The notes under the pieces are model-generated. The model ran no database searches, was not told where the DNA came from, and was given only the letters and a program-made list of their open reading frames with translations. A program made the translations under genes and the position numbers. From contig CACYJV010000005.1 of the NCBI GenBank assembly GCA_902774815.1, positions 158,049 to 222,048 of the forward strand: a DNA stretch of 64,000 nt. Reading direction: 5' to 3'. Each line of letters starts with the position of its first letter. Within the stretch, counting starts at the first letter, position 1. Shown piece by piece: positions 57,913 through 64,000 of the stretch. The DNA is from an uncultured Prevotellaceae bacterium. GTDB taxonomy: Bacteria; Bacteroidota; Bacteroidia; Bacteroidales; Bacteroidaceae.

Positions 57913-58626
57913 ATGAACGAATACTTAAACATTATTAACGAGTTGGTCTGCGCATTTAACGAAATCGTTTGGCCGGCATCTACATTCATGATTTGGATGG
58001 TCTCCGTCATGTATGCCTTAAAAAAAGGACACAAAAGCCTGGAGTATATCCTGGCGCTCTTCGTCATCTCAATCTTCGCGACATACTTCATAGTTTGTCT
58101 CTACCAAAGGAAGCCAATAGGAATAAACATTCCACTATCAGTTGGCCTTATATGCAGTATCCTGTTCTATCTCGACTGGAAAAAAACGGAAAAGACACAT
58201 CCCACAGAAGGGGATGAAATCCATGGATCCATGGATGCTGAAAGAAATGACGACGTAACATGCCATGCAAGCGAAGACAGCCAGTCGCAGGAAGTATTGG
58301 AAAATACCAAACAGGAAGAGCCTGCAGAATATTGCCGTAAGTTCAAAGCGGGGAAGAGCAAGGACAACCGAACCATTATTGACTTCGTCATTGGGGAGGG
58401 CATAACGGACAAAGCTGCATACATCCGGGAACTACAAGCGCAGATGGAGGGAAGGAGGGGGCAGAAAGCCCTGGAAGAATGCATCCTACAGGAATTAGGC
58501 AGGAACATCAGTACTGACATCACCTTCCGCGCGTTTGACATGGCATTCCCCAATGTCGTAGATAAGGCTGGATTCTCCAGATTCAAGAATAAGATTCCGC
58601 CCAATATTATAATTAAGAAACTGTAG
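57913..58626 (+). CDS. Membrane-anchored protein of unknown function (element cargo)
   Basis: 237 residues from ATG 57,913. Three hydrophobic stretches at the N-terminus: WPASTFMIWMVSVMYAL, YILALFVISIFATYFIVCL and INIPLSVGLICSILFYL (about 20-92). Then a polar acidic stretch (THPTEGDEIHGSMDAERNDD) and a soluble C-terminal domain (IDFVIGEGITDKAAYIRELQAQMEGRRGQKALEECILQEL). I do not recognise the family. It lies between integrase and the excisionase-like gene, where such elements often carry cargo. Confidence 0.6.
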   Translation: MNEYLNIINELVCAFNEIVWPASTFMIWMVSVMYALKKGHKSLEYILALFVISIFATYFIVCLYQRKPIGINIPLSVGLICSILFYLDWKKTEKTHPTEGDEIHGSMDAERNDDVTCHASEDSQSQEVLENTKQEEPAEYCRKFKAGKSKDNRTIIDFVIGEGITDKAAYIRELQAQMEGRRGQKALEECILQELGRNISTDITFRAFDMAFPNVVDKAGFSRFKNKIPPNIIIKKL

Positions 58627-58654
58627 GGACGTATGGCTTCGCAATGGTTTGCAC

Positions 58655-58699
58655 GACAACTTTGACAACTTTGACAACTTCAATATTAGGTTGTCAAAG
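58655..58699 (+). repeat. GACAACTTT direct repeats with inverted copy
   Basis: The 9-bp unit GACAACTTT occurs at 58,655, 58,664 and 58,673 (the last reads GACAACTTC), and its complement TTGTCAAAG at 58,691-58,699. These lie directly upstream of the promoter of the next operon, so they may bind the excisionase-like regulator or a repressor, or work as sites for element excision or replication. Confidence 0.6.
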
Positions 58700-58713
58700 A
58701 AGTCTTTCAGATT

Positions 58714-58745
58714 CTTGCATCCGATTTAAGAAAACAATAATTTTG
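58714..58745 (+). promoter_or_regulatory. Promoter of the excisionase/DUF operon
   Basis: CTTG (58,714-58,717), 20 bases, TAATTTTG (58,738-58,745). One base off the -33 consensus. The next start codon is at 58,859. Confidence 0.55.
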
Positions 58746-58858
58746 CGTCAGCTTTCTGCGGATGATGACAGGCGCCGCAGCATAAAGCGGTGGTTTGAAA
58801 GGTAAACGCTACCTGTTAAGCGGACACAAGACCACCTTCTTTTAATCTAAAAAAAAAT

Positions 58859-59155
58859 ATGACACAAAATGGTGTAAAAATCGAAGAGCTGCTGCGAATG
58901 AGCCCAGGCATGCAATTAGTTGTTACGGCTGCGGACTTAAAGGAATTTGCGCTGTCTGTTGCTAGCGAGGTCATCAATGCCGGTAACGGCCGCAGGGAAG
59001 AAGAGCCTCATTACTCCCCTAGGGAATTTGCCGAAAGGCACAATGTCGACAAATCCACCCTATGGCGCTGGTGCAAGGCAGGAATCCTTACCAAAAGGAA
59101 AGAGGGGGGTAAGGTTTACTATCGTGAGTCAGACTTGAAAATTATGGAGGGATAG
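58859..59155 (+). CDS. Helix-turn-helix excisionase-like protein
   Basis: 98 residues. The second half has HYSPREFAERHNVDKSTLWRWCKAGILTKRKEGGKVYYRESDLKIMEG, a winged helix-turn-helix of the MerR/excisionase (HTH_17) type. The first half (IEELLRMSPGMQLVVTAADLKEFALSVASEVI) is helical and common in Bacteroidales element proteins. It probably helps the integrase to excise the element or controls this operon. It ends four bases before the next gene. Confidence 0.82.
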   Translation: MTQNGVKIEELLRMSPGMQLVVTAADLKEFALSVASEVINAGNGRREEEPHYSPREFAERHNVDKSTLWRWCKAGILTKRKEGGKVYYRESDLKIMEG

Positions 59156-59158
59156 GAT

Positions 59159-59911
59159 ATGGCTGAAATAAGGAAGAGTAGTTTTATCCTATTTGCTGAT
59201 TTCATGGCTGCAGTCCTCGCACTGGCTGATGAACAGGCCGGGAAACTGTTCAAGCTGATATTCTTGTATGTCAATGGTATGGATTCTCCCAAACCTGAGG
59301 ATCCAGCAGTTGCTGCCATGTTTGAAATGTTCCGGGTTCAAATTGATCGTGAAAACGAGAAATGGGAAGAGCGATGTAGGAAAAATAGGGAAAATTCACA
59401 TAAGCGGAAATGCTATGGTGCTGATGGTATTCCCGATGAAGGAAAACATCCACCGGCATCGATTGATAACAATGGAAAGCAACAGATGCCTGACGTTATC
59501 CTTAATGATAATGATAGTGATAATGAAAATGAAGGCTTGGAAACTTCTGTTTCCATGAAGCCTGTCATTGGCCGAAACTATCCGTTTGATACCATCTGGG
59601 AACTATACGGCAAACCAATAGGTGATGTGAAAACACTGAGGGAGAAGTGGAATCTTCTTCCTGAAGTTGACAAGGCGGCCATCTATGATTATGTTCCACG
59701 TTATGTGGAATCTCGTCCTGAGGTCAGATATCGTAAGAACTTTGAGAATTTTCTTTCCCAAAGAGTCTGGGAAACAGAACCTTTAACACGGTTTAGTAAT
59801 GAAAATAGAACAAATAATGAATCGGATGCAGCAAGACGGCAGTCTGCCATCCAGAACGCATCAGAACTTGTGCGAGAAATGCTTGCCGACGACGACCAGC
59901 CAGGTGCCTGA
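59159..59911 (+). CDS. DUF6291-like protein of the mobilizable element
   Basis: 250 residues. The N-terminal domain FILFADFMAAVLALADEQAGKLFKLIFLYVNGMD is typical of DUF6291 proteins, followed by a charged linker (NDNDSDNENEGLE) and a C-terminal part with FDTIWELYGKPIGDVKTLREKWNLLPEVDKAAIYDYVPRYVESRPEVRYRKNFENFLSQRVW, which resembles the tail of DnaD- or replisome-organiser-type phage proteins. It may assist replication of the excised circle. It lies four bases after the HTH gene. Confidence 0.7.
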   Translation: MAEIRKSSFILFADFMAAVLALADEQAGKLFKLIFLYVNGMDSPKPEDPAVAAMFEMFRVQIDRENEKWEERCRKNRENSHKRKCYGADGIPDEGKHPPASIDNNGKQQMPDVILNDNDSDNENEGLETSVSMKPVIGRNYPFDTIWELYGKPIGDVKTLREKWNLLPEVDKAAIYDYVPRYVESRPEVRYRKNFENFLSQRVWETEPLTRFSNENRTNNESDAARRQSAIQNASELVREMLADDDQPGA

Positions 59912-60467
59912 GGATTGTGTGTCTTTGCTTAAGAAGCATGGCTCTATCGGCGACTTTATGAAAGCAAACAATCCATCCGTGCAATTACAGATATGCAAGG
60001 ATACCGATACTTGCTTTTTCGGTGATGCACCTACATTAAGCATCCTCGATCATGCCTATGGGAAAAACAGTGCAGAGGCCTGGTTGGTGCCACAACTGGC
60101 AGAACTTAGCCTGTGCTGCGGATTGAAGGAGGATGCATCTAAAGAGCAGCTCAGATTCATCGCGGTTGTTATCGCAACAGATTTTCACTGGCTCAAAACA
60201 AGTGAACTGATGCTGTTCTTCTTTCGGTTCAAGGCTGGTTATTATGAGCGTTTCTTTAGTCGATTCGACCCACAAACCATCTTGTTGAGTCTTCAAGAGT
60301 TTATTCAGGATCGAGCAAGAGCATGGGAAATCCATGATGAAGAAGAACGAAGGATGAAAGATGCCGAGCATAAAGCACGATGCATCTCTTTCGAGGAATA
60401 CTGCAAGAGAGTGGGAGTAAATCCTTCATCTTATATCTTAGGTGAAAAGGAGAATACGCTTCCGTAA
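59904..60467 (+). CDS. DUF6633-like protein
   Basis: From GTG 59,904, with an eight-base overlap on the preceding gene, 187 residues; an ATG at 59,799 would add 35 residues that duplicate the DNA of the other frame and is less likely. It reads PEDCVSLLKKHGSIGDFMKA, then SVQLQICKDTDTCFFGDAPT and LSLCCGLKEDASKEQLRFIAVVIATDFHWLKTSELMLFFFRFKAGYYERFF. This matches a family seen next to mobilization genes in Bacteroidales, with some similarity to loaders of replication proteins. Function not known. Confidence 0.65.
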   Translation: MPEDCVSLLKKHGSIGDFMKANNPSVQLQICKDTDTCFFGDAPTLSILDHAYGKNSAEAWLVPQLAELSLCCGLKEDASKEQLRFIAVVIATDFHWLKTSELMLFFFRFKAGYYERFFSRFDPQTILLSLQEFIQDRARAWEIHDEEERRMKDAEHKARCISFEEYCKRVGVNPSSYILGEKENTLP

Positions 60468-60510
60468 TTTACGATAACGCAGGTTCCTTGTTGATTGCGT
60501 GGGGAGGGAG

Positions 60511-60551
60511 GGGCAAGATGTGTCGATTGTGTACACATCGACCTCTTGCCC
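60511..60551. other. Candidate origin of transfer (oriT)
   Basis: GGGCAAGATGTGTCGATTGT and ACACATCGACCTCTTGCCC form an imperfect inverted repeat around GT; outer arms GGGCAAGA/TCTTGCCC and inner arms GTCGAT/ATCGAC are perfect. It lies about 185 bases before mobC and the relaxase gene, the usual place for an oriT. The nick site cannot be picked. A second small palindrome (CCCTATTAGGG) follows at 60,553-60,563. Confidence 0.5.
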
Positions 60552-60735
60552 ACCCTATTAGGGATGGGATTTTGGTAGCTCGAAACTCGCAGCCAATAGC
60601 CAGAATACACGATTTGAAACATTTGCATTTTTAGAGTTTTACAATATTACTATTTATGTATTTGTCATATTATGCAATTACCATTTTGTGATAATATATA
60701 AAAATGGAAATATACATTTATGTTAATACTATATT

Positions 60736-61191
60736 ATGGGAAAAGAGAACAAAACAATTCAACTACATGTCAGAATAGATCATGACACCATGAATGTACT
60801 GAAGAAGAAGAGCAAGAACTGTGGTCTCACCCAGAGCAGCTTTCTCCGATATGCTATTCACAGAATGAACTTTGGCCAGGAACAAGACGTCGGTAAGCCA
60901 GAAGAAGGATCCGGCCAAAGACAGGCAGTTGAGGTTGCCAACCTGTCTTTTGTCCACCAAGTGGAAGCCGTTTTTAGCATATTTCGGGATTTGCAGGCCG
61001 AAATGGGAAAGATTGGTGGAAACCTCAATCAGGCAGTCCGGAATATGAACATTTCCCTAAAGTCAGGTGCAAATAGCGTAAGTCAACGTGATGTATGGGT
61101 TGTAAAGACATGCTCTGAACAAGTTTCTGATTGTATAGATGGAATATGGACAGGGCTTAAAAACCTGAAACAAGTAGTGAAGAAACTATGA
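60736..61191 (+). CDS. MobC-like relaxosome protein
   Basis: 151 residues. The N-terminus is a ribbon-helix-helix domain (TIQLHVRIDHDTMNVLKKKSKNCGLTQSSFLRYAIH), the C-terminus the MobC domain with EMGKIGGNLNQAVRNMN. Such proteins bind oriT and help the relaxase to open the strands. It overlaps the relaxase gene by four bases (ATGA). The 268 bases before it are AT-rich with the likely oriT. Confidence 0.85.
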   Translation: MGKENKTIQLHVRIDHDTMNVLKKKSKNCGLTQSSFLRYAIHRMNFGQEQDVGKPEEGSGQRQAVEVANLSFVHQVEAVFSIFRDLQAEMGKIGGNLNQAVRNMNISLKSGANSVSQRDVWVVKTCSEQVSDCIDGIWTGLKNLKQVVKKL

Positions 61192-62594
61192 TTGTAAAGA
61201 AGCTGAGACAAGTAGGTGGTGGTCGCTTTCCAGCCGCTGGCTATAATGAGGAGAAGGTGCAGGAAGGCGTTGCTGAATTGCTGGTCGCCAGGAATGTTGA
61301 TAAGAAATTCCTTTGGCGGCTGGACATCATGCACGTTGTTGGAATCAATGCCAGTGGTGAGGTGGAGCGTTATATGAAAGAGCATTCCATCACTTACGGG
61401 AATTCCAAGACGCAGAACAAGCAATTCCATGTGGCCCTGTCCGTCAAGGAGCACGAAATGAACAAATATGAGCTTGCCAAATTTGCAGAATCATTCATGG
61501 ATAAAATGGGATATGGGCAACAGCCGTATTTCGTCTATTTCCACCATGACACGGCTAACAACCATGTCCACATCTTGTCAACCCGTATCAATCGCTTTGG
61601 GATAGCCATCAGTGACAGTTTTGACAAGATGAGAATGCAACATGTGGCGGACGAGATTTTAGGAATCACTCCCGACAAGGAAAGGCAGAAGGTCTTCTCT
61701 TACAGATTCAAGACGGAAGGACAGTTCCTGAATGTGGCCCGTTCATGCGGCTATAATCCAAAGGTTGAAGTCGTGGATGGTATAGAATGTTACACGCTTT
61801 TCCGTAATCATAGTCCACAGTTCTCGATATCGAAGGATGAAGTTCGAAAGCGAATGATAACGAAGGATAACCAACAAGCATTGGAGAGAAAGAAGCAGCG
61901 TGCCAAACAGCTGAAAGCCATTCTTCTGAAATACCGCCAACAAAGTCTCCTGAGGCATTATGAATCCACAAGAGGACATGCTAAGAGAAAGTCAGATCTG
62001 GAGGATAGGAAAACAATTGCATTGTCTGGACTTTGTCACAAAGATGGAACTCCTCTCGGTGAGAACGAGAGGCTACAGATGAAATGGCTCGTAAAAGAGG
62101 TGAAGCAGAAATTGGGCATTGACATCCACTGGCAGAAAGACAAGAATGGTATCGTGCGAGGCTATGGCATTGTCGATCATAAAACAAAGACAGCATTTGA
62201 CGGTAGCCAAGTGCTGAAATTGCCAGATCTCATTGATGTCCAGCAGAAAGTACAAAAGGGGAAGGGACAAAAGGTCATAGGGTCAAGAGGCAATGATTCC
62301 TTCATAGCTAAGAACGTTGATTCCATCAGTATTGCCAAGCATAAGAATGGCAAGCATTATCTTAGAGTTTCTTATAAGGACTATGATCGTTCTGAGATGT
62401 TTTTCCTTTCACGAGAAGAGACACTCAACTATCTCAAGGCCAAGAATGCTGCCGAACGTGAGCAACTTAAACAAAAGTTTGCTGCCAAATATCTTCTGCA
62501 AGTTGTGGGAGGTAGTCATGATGAAAACAGGGAATGGGAAGTTGGGCATAGCCATTATGATGTGGATGATGAGAGAACGCTAAAAAGAAAGTAG
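61188..62594 (+). CDS. Relaxase/mobilization nuclease (MOBP-like)
   Basis: 468 residues. The relaxase fold begins with KQFHVALSVKEHEMNKYELAKFAESFMDKMGY, and the three-histidine metal site is in YFVYFHHDTANNHVHILSTRIN (about 115-136). The catalytic Tyr is probably the one in the first 60 residues (RYMKEHSITYGN). The rest is a basic helical tail that may contact DNA. It nicks oriT and leads the strand into the recipient, using the transfer apparatus of another element: no type IV secretion genes are in the window. Confidence 0.87.
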   Translation: MIVKKLRQVGGGRFPAAGYNEEKVQEGVAELLVARNVDKKFLWRLDIMHVVGINASGEVERYMKEHSITYGNSKTQNKQFHVALSVKEHEMNKYELAKFAESFMDKMGYGQQPYFVYFHHDTANNHVHILSTRINRFGIAISDSFDKMRMQHVADEILGITPDKERQKVFSYRFKTEGQFLNVARSCGYNPKVEVVDGIECYTLFRNHSPQFSISKDEVRKRMITKDNQQALERKKQRAKQLKAILLKYRQQSLLRHYESTRGHAKRKSDLEDRKTIALSGLCHKDGTPLGENERLQMKWLVKEVKQKLGIDIHWQKDKNGIVRGYGIVDHKTKTAFDGSQVLKLPDLIDVQQKVQKGKGQKVIGSRGNDSFIAKNVDSISIAKHKNGKHYLRVSYKDYDRSEMFFLSREETLNYLKAKNAAEREQLKQKFAAKYLLQVVGGSHDENREWEVGHSHYDVDDERTLKRK

Positions 62595-62880
62595 TGTACA
62601 GTTGCAATTCAGTAATGAATAGTAGAACCCCATTTCTTTCCTGACCAACTTTAACCAAGCCTTCAAGCAGTTGTTGTCAGGATGCCATATTAAAACGAGT
62701 CTTGAGGTTGTTGATGAGGAGGATTAAGAATTCATGATACTTGAACATTTAGGGTTGGGAAAAGAGTGAAAAACACTTACAGCAGTTTTTTTTACACTTT
62801 TCAATAACTTTTGATGGCAAAAAACTACACTTTTCAATGATAAATGTCAAAACTACATTTTTAAAATTGTGGCTTTATTA

Positions 62881-62957
62881 TGTAAAATATCGCGTTCTGA
62901 AACGTTATTTCTTGTAAAATATCGTATTCTGATGCCATGTTTTTATGTAAAATATCG
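62881..62957 (+). repeat. Three TGTAAAATATCG direct repeats
   Basis: Units at 62,881-62,892, 62,913-62,924 and 62,946-62,957, each followed by a loosely kept GCGTTCTGA-type tail. The spacing of 32-33 bp is three helical turns, so proteins bound there would face the same side. The last copy covers the -33 position of the promoter for the ATPase gene, the usual place for a repressor. Confidence 0.7.
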
Positions 62958-62977
62958 CGTTTTAGATATTTTCTTCG

Positions 62978-62985
62978 TATCTTTG
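62978..62985 (+). promoter_or_regulatory. -7 box of the AAA_14/DUF4143 gene
   Basis: TATCTTTG, 28 bases before the ATG. The -33 site is not TTTG; it is overlapped by the third TGTAAAATATCG repeat. Confidence 0.5.
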
Positions 62986-63013
62986 CACGCGAAAACGTGC
63001 AAATATCATCGTT

Positions 63014-64000
63014 ATGGTTGACAAAAGGACATTGGAATTCATCCTTACTGACCAGCAGGAGGAAATGGAAAGCAGAGCTGAAGAGGTATTATGCCAGCGG
63101 CGTGAAGAGAGTCTGATTGACTTCAAAAGCACTCAGGCACAGGTAGTCATTGGTGTCAGGCGAAGCGGTAAATCAACGCTTTGCTATCAGGCTATGCACA
63201 ATCACAAACTGAAGTTCGCATACGCTGACTTCGATGATGAACGGTTGGTTGATCTCAAGGCAGACCAGCTGAACGACGTGTTGGAGATTCTGTATAAAAT
63301 ATACGGCGACTTTCAGTATCTTTTCCTCGATGAGATACAAAACGTCGAAGGATGGCATCTGTTCGTCAATCGTATGCTGAGAAAGAAAATGCACGTTATC
63401 ATCACAGGCTCTAATGCCAAACTGCTCAGTGGCGAACTGGCCACACACCTCTCTGGGCGTAGCAAGGAAATATCGCTCTATCCGTTCTCCTTCAGAGAGT
63501 TCTGCACGATGAAGGAGGTAGATACTGAACGTCGCACCACGAAGGCAGAGGCATTTCGCAGGGCAGCTTTCGACGAGTACCTGAAGCAGGGTGGTTTCCC
63601 AGAATTGCTGATGATAGACGACAACAGAAACTACGTGAGTTCATTGGTGGACAACATTTTGAAGCGCGACATCGAACAGAGATACAAGATAGCCTACAAG
63701 GCTGCTTTTGAGAGCCTTGCTCATCACCTCCTGAACGTATCGCCGGCCATCGTTGTCACGACTGACCTGGCTGATTTATTCCATTTCAAGTCGGAGCATA
63801 CGGCCAAGAACTACGTGAAATACTTGAAGGAAGCCTATATGCTGGTGGGCATTCAGAAGTATTCACAAAAGAGCAAACAACGCTCTGTCCAAGAAAAGGT
63901 ATATGCCGTTGACGTGGCCATGATGGACCAACGCGAGAATGCCTTTGCGGGCGAGAACCTTGGTCATCGGCTGGAGACCATCGTAGCCATTCACCTTGTC
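63014..64000 (+). CDS. AAA_14/DUF4143 ATP-binding protein, 3' end cut by window edge
   Basis: 329 codons from ATG 63,014 without a stop. Walker A is GVRRSGKST (46-54), Walker B YLFLDEIQN (near 102), sensor-like ITGSNAKLLSGELATHLSGR. From about residue 190 the DUF4143 domain follows (YLKQGGFPELL, DNILKRDIEQRY, FKSEHTAKNYVKYLKEAYMLVGI). Whole proteins have about 380-420 residues, so 50-90 are missing. These proteins are frequent in Bacteroidota, often in many copies; their role is unknown, and some have been linked to defence or mobile DNA. Confidence 0.85.
   Translation, partial: MVDKRTLEFILTDQQEEMESRAEEVLCQRREESLIDFKSTQAQVVIGVRRSGKSTLCYQAMHNHKLKFAYADFDDERLVDLKADQLNDVLEILYKIYGDFQYLFLDEIQNVEGWHLFVNRMLRKKMHVIITGSNAKLLSGELATHLSGRSKEISLYPFSFREFCTMKEVDTERRTTKAEAFRRAAFDEYLKQGGFPELLMIDDNRNYVSSLVDNILKRDIEQRYKIAYKAAFESLAHHLLNVSPAIVVTTDLADLFHFKSEHTAKNYVKYLKEAYMLVGIQKYSQKSKQRSVQEKVYAVDVAMMDQRENAFAGENLGHRLETIVAIHLV

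Larger units (their letters stand above)
62595..63013. other. AT-rich gap with phased direct repeats
   Basis: No gene supported. The right half has TACACTTTTCAAT twice (62,793 and 62,826, 33 bp apart), then TGTAAAATATCG three times (62,881, 62,913, 62,946; 32 and 33 bp apart), a TATCTTTG -7 box (62,978-62,985) and a short hairpin GCACG-CGAAAA-CGTGC (62,985-63,000) before the ATG at 63,014. The element's right end is not evident and may lie here or outside the window. Confidence 0.6.

Noticed and set aside
62630-62730. Short plus-strand frame reading SFLTNFNQAFKQLLSGCHIK
   Set aside because: About 30 codons, no start codon in good context, no match to any family I know; could be a remnant but is not supported.

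Overview
The window reads as chromosome of a member of the Bacteroidales, most likely Prevotellaceae. The signs are promoters of the Bacteroidota type (TTTG, about 20 bases, TAnnTTTG), start codons mostly without a Shine-Dalgarno sequence, VirE_N/VapE, GxxExxY and DUF349 proteins, and many short dispersed repeats between genes. Species cannot be fixed from the sequence alone.

Bases 1-47,033 are almost entirely on the minus strand and hold two surface-polysaccharide gene sets in tandem. Locus A (about 47,033 down to 29,346) runs: secreted glycerophosphodiesterase, LicD transferase, acyltransferase-3, flippase, polymerase/ligase-like membrane protein, glycosyltransferases, second LicD protein, beta-helix protein, WecG/TagA transferase, nucleotidyltransferase, initiating polyprenyl-phosphate sugar transferase and a membrane-bound nucleotide-sugar 4,6-dehydratase. 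Locus B (25,153 down to 1) runs: dehydratase, aminotransferase, GxxExxY protein, ATP-grasp, epimerase, CBS-nucleotidyltransferase, a deletion scar (start of a GHMP kinase joined to the end of rfbA), acyltransferase, second aminotransferase, flippase, EpsG-type polymerase, glycosyltransferases, pyruvyl transferase, ATP-grasp, a two-gene ATPase module, a broken acetyltransferase, a second initiating sugar transferase, a WbuC-like cupin and a CapE/FnlA-like dehydratase. Each locus therefore has its own initiator, flippase and polymerase. Between them (25.2-29.3 kb) lie a VapE-type ATPase, two small genes and repeat-rich DNA.

The most striking signal is in the coding sequences. Short GC-rich palindromic repeats sit in frame, without stop codons, inside five enzymes of the two loci. 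In the 4,6-dehydratase at 29,346-31,907 they flank, in opposite orientations, a whole DUF559 (Vsr-like) nuclease domain inserted in a loop of the SDR fold. It looks like a mobile coding element that enters genes without breaking them. Other AT-rich repeats seem to have entered other enzymes of the loci in frame.

From 47.4 to 55.6 kb there are ordinary chromosomal genes: rsmA, a flippase-like membrane protein, pepD, corA (with an unusual leader), a DUF349 protein and a zinc alcohol dehydrogenase. From about 55.8 kb an integrated mobilizable element begins: tyrosine integrase, membrane protein, excisionase-like HTH protein, two DUF proteins, a likely oriT, MobC and relaxase. The window ends inside an AAA_14/DUF4143 ATPase preceded by phased direct repeats.
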